Notes: generated by a model from the sequence alone, not told the origin. A stretch of 64,000 nt of DNA from CAIRTM01 sp963723235 (GCA_963723235.1 CAVRPV010000019.1:124001-188000), one strand, 5' to 3'; counted from the first letter of the stretch, positions 1-11,020 are shown. Made by a program: numbers and translations.

Positions 1-2667
1 ATCAAGCAGCCCGTCGTCGTCAACGTCGGCCATGTCAAACAGAAATCCCGCGCCGTCACCAATAGCATACGGGCCGGAGAAACCGGAAGGATACGCAACC
101 CGGTCGGTTTCTGCCCTGAACCACTCGGTCCACTGGTACTGCCTGTCGTACAGCGGACTCGTGGACCTTGTGCTGCCAGATGTACATCGAAATGCTGCTT
201 GTTACAAAATCTTCACGCCCGTCGCCGTCAAGATCAAGGAAATATGCCTGATGAAAGGATGCAATTGCCTTGGCCCAGAGATATTCATTATCAGGCCGTG
301 ATCGTCCCAGGTCGTATCGCCTTCGTAAATCGTAATCTTCTGCCAGTTGGCCGGGTCGGTAACATCGCCGCCCAGGTTTTTGAGGTAAAAGACCCCTCCG
401 GGGAAATTCGGTAAATGCGCCTGCCAGAAAATTATCAAATACCATGATGTCCACTTCACCGTCGCCGTCAACATCCCGAATCAGCATATCATTGGCCCAG
501 GCAAAATCAGCGCGGATGACCGACTGCGTCCATGTGCTCAGATCCTCGCTGGTACGCTTAAAAACAGCCACAGCTCCATCCTTTACCGCATAAGTTCCAG
601 ACGCTCCCGTGACCGATGTGACAACAATTTCCTTTGTTGCCATCCCCGTCCAGATCACCGGCTCTCAGGAATGAGGCCCCTATAAATCCCGGCAGGGTTG
701 GGGTCAGGTCCGGGCAGCTCCGTTGTAATACCCGTTACTGTATAGCGCTGAAATTCGCCTGCAAGATCCTGATCCGCTGTGACGTTCACGCAGGGCTCTT
801 CCGCCAGGCGAAAAATTTTTGCTCCGCCCAGCGACTGGGGTCGCGCTTGCTCCTTTGCTGCCGGACACGTACAGCGTGCCGCCGAAATCGGTAAAAGCCT
901 CAAAGTTGATAATGTTGCTGTCACCAAACCCGTCAGCGGTCACCGGTGTCCAGGTCAGCCCATTGGTGGTCCTCCAGATCTGGGCTCCCTTGAGCTGGCT
1001 TATATCAGCGGGAATATTGTATTCTGGTGCGTACTGGCTTATGGTTCCGCCATACAGCTTGTCCCTGAACGTGAACAGGTTGACCGCAAGGTTCTGGTAG
1101 CTGGTCGTGCCGGGATATTGATATGCATCGAACCCGTTGAGATAATTTGAGGTCCCAAGCGGATCGGTATAGCCTGTGGCAACATTTCCTGTACCAACGC
1201 TGTAGAACCACCGGCCGTCACCATTCATATCCTTGACAATGGGAGTGCCGTCAGGCTTTTCAGGGAACAGATACGGTGCCCTGAGCACTCTGCAACCTTC
1301 ACCGCTGACGCCCACCATGAGCTCATCATTGAAAGCTGCAAGGCTCCAGGGCATAAAATTGATTTTTATTGGTGGTGCATGTAGATGGACTGCCGAATCC
1401 GTTTTCATTGGATCCGGTTGTGTTCGTTGTATCAGCAGCGTTGTCAACAATCAGCTCCCAGCCGCTTGCGGTGAGCCTGGCCATGCGCGCGCAGCCGCCC
1501 AGTTGCCGCGTAGCGCCGGTGCCGCCGGCATACAGCACCGGCGTTCCAGAAACGGAGAAACAACCAGATCGGTAATACTGGTTGAAACCGGCTTCGATTG
1601 CCGGGGTAAGCTGTCGATGTATGAAAATTGCCGAAGCTGTGATTTGTATAGGGCTCTACCGTGTCGCGAATCGATCTGGTCACCTCCAGGTATCGCCGTC
1701 AGCGGTATACCAGATCTGACCGCCGTATTTATAATTAAGGCCGGTGCTGACATACAGTTTGCCTTCGAAAATACGCATGGCCGTAATGGTCTTATTCCAG
1801 GCTGGCCAAATCCGTTTTGCTGGTGCCCATGGCAACATCATAGCTGTCATCCGACCGCTAATCGCGCCAAGCGTATATGAATACATCGGGAAGGGGTTAT
1901 CCCATGTTTCCGGCATCACAGACTCGTATAGATCATTCGGCGTATATGTCCAGCGTCTTCATTCTGCTGAATTGTAAGAGTCGTTGCCGTATTGCCTATA
2001 ATGTCAAATTTACGAAATTTCCCGTTGCCTGAAGTTATCCGCAGAATACCGCCGGCCCATTCATTAGCTGCCCAGTTCTTGGTGGTGTCGGTAAAAAAGG
2101 CCTGCGTATTACCGTCACCCCGCTGCGCAGCCTGCAATTGCGCTAATGGTTCCGGAATCGTCGGCAACACCAGGATTACTGTCGGAAATCACCGGCTCCC
2201 ATGTTGTTCCGTCATAGCGCCAGATTTCGCAGCCGGTAGAACCGAGATAGTTGCCCTGCAGGCCGGAAGAAAACCCGAAATAGAGCTTGTCCTTAAAAAC
2301 AATCATGCGGCCCCAGACATTGTTGATCCAGGTGTTGCCGTAAACGCCGTTAGTCGCGCCATCCGGAAACAGCACCTGCTCCCAGCCGCCGCTACCTCGT
2401 GCGCCAGACCTCCGTGCCCTCGACCTTGTTGCGGGTCATGGCATACAGGCTGCCCTGATACTCGGCCATCGCTACAACCGACATATTATTCGTGTTTTCA
2501 AACCCAGGTAGAGATACCTGCTCCCACACTGATCCGTCAGTCGCAATTATCTGGTCTTCGACTGCGTCAGGTATGTTCAGCTGAGCAGACGCCAAAGCGC
2601 CGCTAAAAAGCATAACAGCCATGCATACTGATGCTATTAACCCAACATGCTTCTTTCTGGCTTCCAT
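1..2667 (-). CDS. Secreted beta-propeller / FG-GAP repeat protein (frameshifted, 3' end off window)
   Basis: The start at 2667 follows a strong ribosome site (AGGAGG in the reverse strand) and begins with an export signal: charged MEARKK, a hydrophobic stretch and an ALASA cleavage region. The body holds repeated blocks of the kind 'GSLYAMTRN...TEVWR', 'DKLYFGFSS...CEIWRYDG' and 'GKLYVSTGL...QIWYTADG', which look like beta-propeller blades. The C-terminal half carries calcium-binding FG-GAP/VCBS-like motifs (DVDGDGEVD, DLDGDGRED, and another at the left edge). The reading frame changes at least seven times with homology-like continuity, so indels in the sequence are likelier than decay. It is probably a cell-surface or extracellular protein; no enzymatic domain is visible. 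It lies downstream of the sigma-54 regulator on the same strand, separated by an AT-rich 300 bp gap. Function unknown. Confidence 0.6.
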
Positions 2668-2875
2668 TACCGCACCTCCTGTTTTGATTGTTGTATTTAT
2701 GCAACACTATTTATATTTATTAACTATTCATACTTATTATTATGACATACTTTCTGACACACGGCAATAATTTGCAAAGTTATATTACAAAATACATGCC
2801 AAAAAATTAAATAAAATTTTCATTAGATTTTTCAACAAATTATGAATCAATGACCTAAAAACGAAAGATGGCTGT

Positions 2876-2897
2876 TGTGTAAACTTTAACTTACACA
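2876..2897. promoter_or_regulatory. Inverted repeat, possible operator
   Basis: TGTGTAA and TTACACA form 7-bp arms around an 8-bp centre in the AT-rich gap upstream of the secreted protein. A related word (GTGTAAACTTAAGTTT) overlaps the stop codon of the regulator gene at 2961-2976. No clear sigma-70 or sigma-54 promoter could be placed in this 300 bp gap. Operator function is inference only. Confidence 0.25.
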
Positions 2898-2970
2898 TTC
2901 AACATTAATTGAATGCAATTATTTGATTTAATTTATTTTTCCTAAAAATACGCGTTTTGCAAACTTAAGT

Positions 2971-4463
2971 TTACACCTGTCCTTCTTTCAGGCCATACCG
3001 CCTTATTTTTTTGTACAATGCCACCCTTGATATTTTCAAGGCCATTGCTGCCCGTGTATGGTTATAATTATGCATTTAAAACCCTGACGATGATATCGCT
3101 TTCAAACTCTCGCGCGAGCATCCCGAAGCGGGTCCTCCGAATCGAGCAACCCGGTAATATCATCCGGAAGCATCAGATACAATGCGGTAAGTCGGACTGG
3201 TTTCGAGCTGCAGAGAATTCCTCAGTTCCGCCGCCCACCAGACATGTCCGCTCAAGCATATTCTGCAGTTCGCGCACATTGCCGGGATAGGCATATTGCA
3301 GAAAAAAAGTCATGTCTTTCTGGGAAAGACATGCGGGGCCGTATTATGCTTTTTGGCATATTCATCCAGAAAATGCTCAATAAGCAGCGGAATGTCTTCG
3401 CGGCGCTTGCGCAGCGGGGGCAGATGGATAGGAATAATATGGATGCGAAAATACAGATCTTCTCTGAAATTACCGCTGAGCACCTCGTCCTTAAGATTTT
3501 TATTGGTGGCCACGATGATGCGTGCATCGACCCTGGAAACAGTCGAACTGCCAACCCGCATAAACTCTCCGTGTTCAAGCACACGCAAAAGCTTGACCTG
3601 CATATGCAGGACGCATTTCACCGATTTCATCCAGAAACAGGGTGCCGCCGTCGGCTTCCTGAAAAAAGCCCCTGGCATCCCTCACCGCCCCGGTAAAAGC
3701 GCCTTTCACATGACCGAAAAACTCGCTTTCCATGAGAGCGGATGGAATCGCGCCGCAGTTAACCGCCATAAACGGCCCCTGGCTGCGATTGCTGGCACTG
3801 TGAATCGCCCGGGCGACCAGCTCCTTGCCGGTCCCGGTTTCACCCGAAATCAAAACGTGGGAATCGCTGTGCTTGATACTCTCAATTAACTGATATACCG
3901 CGCGCATGGCAGGGCTGTTGCCGACAATACTGCCGTAAATAGGCGTGCTGTTGAGCCTGCGCGTAAGCACAACAATCTCTTGTTTCTGCTGATCGGTTTG
4001 CCGTTGCAGTGTTTTCAGCCGCAGCACGGCTTTAACACGGGCCAGCAGTTCCAGGGAGTTGAACGGCTTGGCGATATAATCATCAGCCCCGGCCTCAAGG
4101 CCCTCAACCCGCATGTCCACATCAGCCTTGGCAGTCAGAAAAATAAACGGAATCGTCCTCCAGCGCTCATTATTTTTAAGCTGCCGCAGCAGCTCATAAC
4201 CGTCCATGTCCGGCATCATGATATCACTGATAATAAGCTCCGGGAGCATGCTGCTCCAGCAGGCGCAGTGCCTCCCGCCCGTTTTCAGCTGCCACATAGT
4301 CATATTCGGATCGCACGATGCCGGCAATGTAGCGCAGCACATCCCTGTTATCATCGACAATCAGCAGCAGCGGCCTGCTGCCGCTGATACTGCGAAGATC
4401 AGCATGTTCATCAGAGGCCAGCGCGGCTGTTTCAACATCGGCATTCAGTGTAAGTCCCTGCAT
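2971..4463 (-). CDS. Sigma-54 dependent response regulator, NtrC family (frameshifted)
   Basis: This is a cytoplasmic transcription activator that would receive phosphate from the adjacent kinase and drive RNA polymerase-sigma-54. The order is receiver (acidic pair LIVDDN, phospho-acceptor in SDIMMPDMDG, conserved Lys in YIAKPFNS), AAA+ domain (Walker A GETGTGKE, sigma-54 contact loop GAFTGA, Walker B TLFLDEIGE, later RVDARIIVATN and FREDLYFRI), and a Fis-type helix-turn-helix at the end (RAAMALKISRVALYKKIRR) with its stop at 2971. Three or four frameshifts split it, yet every segment is conserved, so a working gene with sequence errors is likely. It overlaps the 3' end of the histidine kinase by 19 bp, indicating co-translation. 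Targets are unknown; no -24/-12 promoter was found nearby. Confidence 0.8.
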
Positions 4464-5723
4464 GGGCAGGCCTCCGCATCAGCCACAGAAAGGCCGGCTT
4501 CGGGCTGCTCAAGCGGCAGATACACACAAAACTGCGATCCGGCTCCCGGCTCGCTTTTTACCGTTATGGTTCCGTGCATGCTTTCGATAAGCTCCCGGGT
4601 ATGCGCCAGGCCGATACCGCTGCCGCCGCGCTCAAGAGCCAGGTTTTCACCGGACTGCTTAAAACGCTCAAAAACCGTCCTGAGATGCTCGGGTTGAATC
4701 CCGATGCCGGTATCGCGTATACACAACCGGACATGGGTTTCAGGAGATAGAGTCTGCTCAACCGCACGGGTCACAACGGTTTCATCCCCCGGGATACTGG
4801 CGGGAGCCCGGGCAAGTTCGACACGTATCGTGCCGCCCTCCGGCGTAAACTTGAAAGCATTGCCGATCAGGTTAAAAAGCACCTTTTCAAACGACGGGGC
4901 GTCAACCGGCACTGCAGGCAGGGACGCTTCCGTCTCAACAACCACGGAAATTTTTTTCTTCGCGGCGATCACGCTGAAAGCATCAAGCACCGCGCTGGCA
5001 ATGGCGCCCAGGTCCTTCTTTTCCCAAAACAGATTTGTACTGCCGGACTCAACCATGCTGAAATCAAGCAACTGATTGACAAGCTTCAGCAGGTGACGCG
5101 AGTTGCGCAGGGCCACGGAAATCTGTTCCTGCATATCCGGGCCAATAGGGCCGAATTCCCCGCGCAACAAACCCTCCAACGGCCCGATTGCCAGTGTCAG
5201 GGGCGTGCGAAATTCATGCGTAATATTGGTAAAAAAACGACTGCGGAACCGATTGGCCTCAACTGCTGCCTGGCGCGAAGCGCGCAGGGCTTCCTCAGTG
5301 CGCTTACGCTCAACCAGCTCCGCAGTCAGGCGCCTGCCCAAATCACGCAGCCGGCCCAGCGCCGCGCCTATCAGCAACAGGGCGATCATACCGGCAATTC
5401 CAGCGCCCCCAAGCAGCGCATCCGGGGCTTTCAGCCCCGAGATCATATACATGAAGGAAATTCAAGGGAAAAACCAGAAACGCGGTCAACACCCCGGGCA
5501 CAAATCCAAAAAGCCAACTTACAGCCGCAACCAGCAGCACAATAGCTGTCGGCCCGCCTGTGCCGTAGATGTTTTCAAGAAAAATAAAACTGCTTACATA
5601 TGCGCAGAAGGCAAAGACCACCAGAAGCAAACGGATCCTCACCCCGGCAAAACGGCCGCGCGCGCGCGGGCTGACAATCTCAGAGCCCGGCTTAGCAGAG
5701 ATGTTATGTTGGACCTGTTCCAT
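4445..5723 (-). CDS. Membrane sensor histidine kinase (frameshifted near N-terminus)
   Basis: The N-terminus has several hydrophobic helices (for example LLLVVFAFCAYVSSFIF and a second pair after the frameshift near 5450), then a short coiled linker (AELVERKRTEEALRAS), a HisKA domain with the H-box ITHEFRTPL, and a HATPase_c domain with the N-box LIGNAFKF, G1 DTGIGI and G2 GSGIGLAHT. It would autophosphorylate on the H-box His and pass phosphate to the sigma-54 regulator that overlaps its 3' end. No PAS, GAF or large periplasmic domain is seen, so the signal is probably sensed within the membrane segments. The start at 5723 (MEQVQHN) is chosen because it precedes the first membrane segment; an upstream in-frame extension has no hydrophobic or conserved character. 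Confidence 0.78.
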
Positions 5724-5869
5724 ATCATATCCCGCGGATTTGCATTGGTTTCCCGGCCCTGCGGATGAACGTAATCCGCTGGAGGAGCAGCGATCATGGC
5801 CTTTCAGGCCGCTCTGCGCACAGAAACCACCAGACACATCAATGCTGTCAGCCCCTCAAACCAGCATAG

Positions 5870-6928
5870 CTATGCCGGTGGACCGGCGCTAAGAAAATGC
5901 AGCTTCTGCATGCAGACATTCATATGCCCTGTAATATCAGCGGTGTTAGCGCTATAGCGTTCAAGAGCGCTGCCTTCGCCGCGCAGAGCCTCGGACACAG
6001 CCGCTGCTGCCCGGTACCCGGAATCCATTGCAGCGCTGATACCTTCACCGTTGAGATAGATGAATCCACCGGCCTCGCCGGCCAACAAAACACGCCCCCG
6101 GCCAAGGTTCGGCGGCGCCATGCGAATCACACAACCCTCATCGCGCTGCAGCGAACCGAAAACCACCTTAAAATGACGGGCCAGAAACTCCTTAAAAGCC
6201 TGCGTGCTTTTCTTAAGATTGCGGCCCTTAAAACCACCCACACACAAAACCAGCGTGTCATCCTTTTGATGGACACAGCACAAGATATCACCAATTTCGG
6301 GCTGAAAGAAAACAGTCCACTGCCCTTCAGGAAGCGTCCCCCTGTCCTTGAAATAATTGTAGGTCTGGTAGACAAGTACTGTCGGGCTTTCCTTGACCCA
6401 GTTCGGATCAAGGGCCTTGCGCACCGTTGAGTTGCCTCCGTCCGCGCCGATCAGATACTCACAGGCAAGTTCACGTTCGCTCCCGTCACGGCGCACCATG
6501 ATCCGCACCCCGTCGGGTTCGGTACGCATAGCGCTCAGACTGCACCCGTCGCGGAATTCGGCGCCGGATTGTCCTATAAGCCAGTGATCGAAATCAGCAC
6601 GCCGGATATTGTAGTACTTGTCCGGAAACGTCTCACCGTCCTTGGCAATCTCCCAAACATATTGGCAAAACCCATCGGGGCTCCACTCCTGTATGGCGGT
6701 GGCATTGATGCCGCGATGCGCGCAGTACACTGAATCCGGCGGCATGCAGCCGAAATATTTTTGCAGCAGCACCTGTGTCTGCCCGAACAAAACCCCGGAG
6801 CAGGTCTTGTGCCGGGGAAACTTCTGGCGATCAATCACAAGCACATCGATTCCACGGTCCTGTAATGCTTTCGCGCAGGTCGCGCCCGCCGGGCCTGCGC
6901 CGACAATAATAACCTGATGTTTTTCCAC
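5870..6928 (-). CDS. FAD-dependent oxidoreductase, geranylgeranyl reductase family
   Basis: The N-terminal dinucleotide-binding motif VGAGPAGATCAKAL, the following ERH-like VIDRQKFPRHKTCSG, the second FAD motif EYLIGADGGNSTVRK and the late GRVLLAGEAGGFI place it in the GGR/BchP-like flavoprotein group that reduces isoprenoid chains or oxidises small substrates. The start is GTG at 6928, preceded by GAGAAAGG on the reverse strand. It is about 352 residues, close to the family size; the last residues may be altered by an indel. It sits alone between the kinase and a divergent receiver-protein promoter. The substrate cannot be read from sequence: ether-lipid, quinone or chlorophyll side-chain reduction are all family options. 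Given tetrapyrrole genes elsewhere in the window, a BchP-like role is possible but unproven. Confidence 0.72.
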   Translation of the reverse strand: MEKHQVIIVGAGPAGATCAKALQDRGIDVLVIDRQKFPRHKTCSGVLFGQTQVLLQKYFGCMPPDSVYCAHRGINATAIQEWSPDGFCQYVWEIAKDGETFPDKYYNIRRADFDHWLIGQSGAEFRDGCSLSAMRTEPDGVRIMVRRDGSERELACEYLIGADGGNSTVRKALDPNWVKESPTVLVYQTYNYFKDRGTLPEGQWTVFFQPEIGDILCCVHQKDDTLVLCVGGFKGRNLKKSTQAFKEFLARHFKVVFGSLQRDEGCVIRMAPPNLGRGRVLLAGEAGGFIYLNGEGISAAMDSGYRAAAAVSEALRGEGSALERYSANTADITGHMNVCMQKLHFLSAGPPA

Positions 6929-7215
6929 GCGTACTATCCTTTCTCAATCAAACCGATAGTTTAAACACGATTTCCCTGACACTGCAGCGTGCCCGGACAT
7001 ATATATACTATCACATAAACGGTTTCAGCATACAACCCGAAAACCACCGCAAGGCTGCCCCCTTAACGTACAAACGGAAAGATCTTCTGCACGGTGCACT
7101 AACCGAACTGCAGCGCACGCACGCCGTATCAGCCTTACCCGCTCAAGCATAGCATGACGTCCATATACCACCGCGTTTGAAAGGGAATTCCGGATTAACA
7201 CCATTACAATTTTAT

Positions 7216-7244
7216 TTGCCAAAATGCAATTTTACGGATACTAT
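7216..7244 (+). promoter_or_regulatory. Sigma-70 type promoter of the receiver/CheC operon
   Basis: TTGCCA and TACTAT are separated by 17 bp, about 75 bp before the receiver gene. It lies in the divergent gap with the FAD oxidoreductase (6929-7319), in which nothing else was recognised. Confidence 0.45.
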
Positions 7245-7319
7245 GCACCCACAGCTCGCCTGAATTTTCCGTACCGTTTCCGCAATCCAGGCGGTCATGA
7301 GAGTGAGAGAGGAAATAGA

Positions 7320-7670
7320 ATGCCTAAAGTCCTGGTTATTGATGATTCGCGCTATACAAGGCTTGCTATTGTCAGGTTTCTTGCCGCCAACGGGTTCGAG
7401 GTGCTTGAAGCCGAAAACGGCATGCTCGGCCTGGCAGCCGTAAGCCTTGAAAAACCCGATGCTATTATCACTGATTTGCTCATGCCTGAAATGGACGGCT
7501 ATGAACTGCTTGAACGCCTGCGTACAGACGGCAATACCACACCGGTGATCGTGATAACAGCCGATATTCAGGATTCCACCCGGGAAAAAATAATGCAACG
7601 GGGCGCACGAGCCGTGATGAACAAGCCGGCCGATCTTCCAAAACTGCTGGAACTGTTGTCATTCGCGTGA
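7320..7670 (+). CDS. Single-domain response regulator (CheY-like)
   Basis: This is a 116-residue stand-alone receiver domain: acidic pocket D8-D9 (VIDDS), phospho-acceptor D52 in ITDLLMPEMDG, switch Thr80 (VIVITAD) and Lys102 (MNKPA). The ATG at 7320 is chosen over an earlier in-frame start because GAGAGAGG lies just before it and the receiver fold begins there. It is followed after 25 bp by a CheC phosphatase, so the pair probably forms a small phosphorylation/dephosphorylation circuit. No output domain is attached; signalling must be by protein contact. Confidence 0.85.
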   Translation: MPKVLVIDDSRYTRLAIVRFLAANGFEVLEAENGMLGLAAVSLEKPDAIITDLLMPEMDGYELLERLRTDGNTTPVIVITADIQDSTREKIMQRGARAVMNKPADLPKLLELLSFA

Positions 7671-7695
7671 ACATGCACAGGGGAGATACTGCCGC

Positions 7696-8310
7696 ATGAA
7701 AGAACTCAGTCCTCTTGAAATAGACGCCCTGACTGAAATAATCAATATCGGCGTAGGCCGGGCTGCCAGTTCGCTCAACGACATTACCGGCGCGCATATA
7801 CAACTCAAAGTCCCGCGCATTGAACTGTTCCCGCTGGAAAAACTGACCGAGCTGCTGGGCCGGCTTGGGCATACCAATGTGTCAACGGTCATACAGACTT
7901 TCAAGGGTGAGTTTACAGGATCTGCCGCGCTCCTTTTTCCGCCTGAGAGCACATTGCGCCTGATGTCGGCCCTGACAAAGGAGACCGTGAAGTCTGCGGA
8001 TCTTGACAGTGACAGCCGCGGCATCCTGATGGAAATCGGCAACATCGTCATCAACTGCATCCTGGGTACAATGGCCAATATCCTTGAATGCAGCATGGAT
8101 TTTTCACTGCCCCAGTACCGAAATATCAAAAATACCGATGACCTTCTTGCGGGGTCCGGGTTGCATGAGCATGAGGCCGGATTTATTATCCTTGCGGAAG
8201 CCAATTTTTATATCAAGGCCATGGAGGTCACCGGCTACATCTTCGTGTTTTTTAAAATCGACAGCTTCGAAACGCTTACCAAAATGATCACCCGCGCCGT
8301 GTCACGCTGA
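7696..8310 (+). CDS. cheC: CheC-type phosphatase of a phosphorylated receiver
   Basis: CheC proteins hydrolyse the aspartyl-phosphate of CheY-like receivers. Two copies of the catalytic signature D/S-x3-E-x2-N-x22-P are visible: D10, E14, N17 and P40 in the first half, and the EIGN...P block in the second half (residues about 115-142). The 204-residue length fits the CheC family and is longer than CheX. It lies 25 bp after the single-domain receiver, its likely substrate, and 26 bp before an aminotransferase. No cheA, cheW or flagellar genes are nearby, so this is likely not core chemotaxis. Confidence 0.82.
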   Translation: MKELSPLEIDALTEIINIGVGRAASSLNDITGAHIQLKVPRIELFPLEKLTELLGRLGHTNVSTVIQTFKGEFTGSAALLFPPESTLRLMSALTKETVKSADLDSDSRGILMEIGNIVINCILGTMANILECSMDFSLPQYRNIKNTDDLLAGSGLHEHEAGFIILAEANFYIKAMEVTGYIFVFFKIDSFETLTKMITRAVSR

Positions 8311-8336
8311 CATACGCGCATCACAAGCCCGGAGCG

Positions 8337-9671
8337 ATGGATTTCACGCTTTCTTCATACGGCAGTGCCTCAAGCAGACCCTCTCCGGTCAACAGCATGA
8401 TGGACGCGTTTGCGGCGAATTTCCGCCCCGGATGCGACATCAACCTCGGGGTCGGCTATGTGAATGAACGCACCATTCCGGCTGAGCTTATTGTCGATGC
8501 GCTAAAAAAAATCATAACCGATCCCGCCCGTTATAAAACACCCTTCAATTATGGCGGACCCAGGGGCTCAGCCACCCTCATACAGTCCATTTTTGATTTC
8601 ATCATACGCAGCGCTCGCGGTGGGCTGACACGCGAACACTTGCGCAGCAGGGAAATCATCATAGGCGCCAGCGGGGTTAGCAGCCTGCTGGAGGCAATGG
8701 CACACGTGGTACAGCCCGGCATTGTTATAACCTCCGACCCCATGTATTATATTTACTGCAACGTTCTGGAGCGCATGGGCTTTGAAGTCCTGACGGTTGC
8801 CGAAGATGCATCCGGCATGCGTACCGATCTGCTGCAGGAGAGACTGAACCAGCTCGGTGAGCGATGCAGGGAGATCAGTTTTTTCTATATTGTTTCCGTC
8901 AATAACCCGACTGCCACGATACTGTCCAACAAGCGGCGGCGTGAAATTGTTGAAACAGCAGCCAGGCTTTCACGCAACCAGCAGCGCAAAATTCCCGTGC
9001 TGTTCGACACTGCCTACGACGACATCATCCATGACCCGGGCTGTGAAAAACCCTGCTCGGCCATGCTGTTTGACGAGCTTGGCCTTGTGTATGAAGTCGG
9101 CAGCCTTTCAAAAATCCTCTCGCCCGCCCTGCGCATCGGTTACCTGATCGGCAGTCCCGGGCCGCTGCTGAACGCGCTCGTGCAGAAAACCGGCGACACC
9201 GGTTTCAGCGCACCATTGTTCAGCCAGGAAATTGCGAGCTATCTGCTTGACCATCACATCGAAGACCAGATCGCACGAGTCAACCGCGGCTACCATGAGA
9301 AAGCATGCGCGGTCAGAGGCTGGATTGAGCGCGAGCTTGGTCCCTGGCTTGAGGACTGCACCGGCGGCAGCGCGGCGTTCTATTTTTACCTGACCTTTAA
9401 AAACATCGCCACCGATGAGGATTCACTGTTTTTTAAATTTCTGACCCGGACCACAGGCAACCCAAAAATCGACGGTCCTGACGCGGACAAGCATGCCCGG
9501 GTTCTGTACGTGCCGGGCTGCCACTGCGTCCATTCGCGCGGCACGCTTCACGAAACGGGCCGCCGCCAACTGCGCATATCTTATGGTTTTGAAGAGCTGG
9601 AGCGCATTGAGCAGGCCATCGTGCTCATGCGCAAAGCAGCCTCTTTCTGCTCAAACAACACGCTCGTATAA
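8337..9671 (+). CDS. PLP-dependent aminotransferase, class I/II
   Basis: Fold-type I PLP enzyme of 444 residues. Visible features are the substrate/PLP ring region IIIGASGVSSLLEAMAHV, the YY pair in SDPMYYIY, the NNPTATILS segment (the usual NPTG), the aspartate in LFDTAYDD and the PLP lysine in YEVGSLSKILSPALRIGY. The Arg near the end (RQLRISYGFEE) fits the carboxylate-binding Arg. The substrate is unknown; aromatic or branched-chain amino acids and aminoadipate are typical for this type. It closes the receiver-CheC operon and is followed by a strong bidirectional terminator. Pairing with a CheC/receiver circuit is unusual. Confidence 0.78.
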   Translation: MDFTLSSYGSASSRPSPVNSMMDAFAANFRPGCDINLGVGYVNERTIPAELIVDALKKIITDPARYKTPFNYGGPRGSATLIQSIFDFIIRSARGGLTREHLRSREIIIGASGVSSLLEAMAHVVQPGIVITSDPMYYIYCNVLERMGFEVLTVAEDASGMRTDLLQERLNQLGERCREISFFYIVSVNNPTATILSNKRRREIVETAARLSRNQQRKIPVLFDTAYDDIIHDPGCEKPCSAMLFDELGLVYEVGSLSKILSPALRIGYLIGSPGPLLNALVQKTGDTGFSAPLFSQEIASYLLDHHIEDQIARVNRGYHEKACAVRGWIERELGPWLEDCTGGSAAFYFYLTFKNIATDEDSLFFKFLTRTTGNPKIDGPDADKHARVLYVPGCHCVHSRGTLHETGRRQLRISYGFEELERIEQAIVLMRKAASFCSNNTLV

Positions 9672-9734
9672 GGGCACAACACCGTGCGTGTATTTTGTTG
9701 CACGGGCAGTCCTTGTTGGGATTGCGTTTTCCCA

Positions 9735-9769
9735 AAAAGAAAGAGACCCTGCAGGGTCTCTTTCTTTTT
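9735..9769. terminator. Bidirectional intrinsic terminator
   Basis: AAAGAGACCCTGCAGGGTCTCTTT is a perfect hairpin with an A-tract before and a T-tract after. It serves the aminotransferase operon on the plus strand and the first porin on the minus strand. A nearly identical hairpin follows the second porin at 11343-11377. Confidence 0.85.
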
Positions 9770-9789
9770 CAAGGACTATAAACGTATTA

Positions 9790-11020
9790 TTAAAACTTGA
9801 AGAGCAGATCGGCTTGCAGGACATGTTCATCATCGCTGCGGCCCACATCCTGCTTACACATATAATAGGCGCCTCCAAGCTCAACATTCTTCATCAATCC
9901 GTAGGCAGCTTTTACTACATACCCGTTCATATTGGTCTTGCCGCCATAGGCATCAGAATCCGGGAATATGTCAAGCCATGCATCTTTTTCCAGTTTCTCA
10001 TAGTACGCTTGGACCTGCCATTGACGCGGCTCTTTAATCTTCTCGTGACCGAACTTGATCCCGGCGGTATACCCGGTATCTTCTTTAACGCTGCTTGCGG
10101 TATTCTTAACATATTCACCATACAGCGCGGCAAACGGCATCAGCGCAAGACCGGTATTTTTGGTGCCCAGCTCGCCTGATACTACGACCGGCTCGTAGTC
10201 ATATGCCAGGGTTTTTCCATCCAGCGTGTTTGATTTGCTTGAATAGTCAAGCGTAGAACCCTTGACATTGCTGGCGTTGTAGTAGGCAAACGCGTTCTTG
10301 AAATACGCATTTTGTCCAAGTTTAATGTTGTACCCGGGCTGCAGAAAAAAGAAGCCCGGGTCGTTTGAACTCTCTTTGATCTCGTCGATAACCCAGTACC
10401 CGTTGGTCATGAACAGGTCAACGCTGCCCACTGTGCGATTCATAGACGCTGAAACACCTTGCGGCCTGATATCACTGTCCCAAATCCAGCCACTGGGCAT
10501 CCAGAGCGGATTTTCAAACTGACCGCCGACAAGCCGCAGCCACTCAAAGGGCTTGTAGGATGCATAGGCATAATCAAGCCGGATGTCAGGTGTTTCAAAC
10601 GAATTACCAAAAGTCTGGTTGGTGCTGCGCGGATCAGCGTGCCGCTGGCCAGCCCGAAGCCTACGTTGAATTTCTCGTTGACCTTCGTGACCATGCCAAG
10701 ACGAAAACGGTAGCGGCCGCGGTTGCGTTCATCTTCACCGTCGTTGTCTTTGTTGCTATTCTCGTAGCGCAGCCGAAATCGCCCTTAAACTGGGTGTTTT
10801 TGATAAACTCCGGCATCGCCAATGACGAGATGATTTCCTTGTTCGTTTTGTCTTTTTCAGACTTTTGAACACTCAAAATGAGGTCGCCGTCCTTCTTGGT
10901 CAATACACCTTTGTCAACCAGCTTATCCACCAGCATGTCCATCTCGCCCGCCATGACAGGGGCCTGGCACAAAAGCAGGGCTATCATAACCATGATGCTG
11001 ATAATTGTCCGTTTCTGCAT
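9790..11020 (-). CDS. Outer-membrane porin with N-terminal helical domain (frameshifted)
   Basis: It has a signal peptide (MQKRTIISIMVMIALLL ... VMAG), an N-terminal amphipathic stretch (MDMLVDKLVDKGVLTKKDG) typical of periplasmic anchors of 'putative porins', and beta-strands ending in aromatic Phe (LQADLLFKF), the usual outer-membrane assembly signal. It is a clear paralogue of the intact porin at 11396-12679: both share WLWDSDIRP/WIWDSDIRP-type, RTVG-VELFM/RTVGSVDLFM, IQPGY and WLDIFPD-DAYGG blocks. Two frameshifts near 10650 and 10480 break the frame. The start at 11020 has AAAGGAGG before it. The channel substrate is unknown; given the neighbours, an oxyanion is plausible. Unlike its paralogue, no direct-repeat operator was found upstream. 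Confidence 0.75.
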
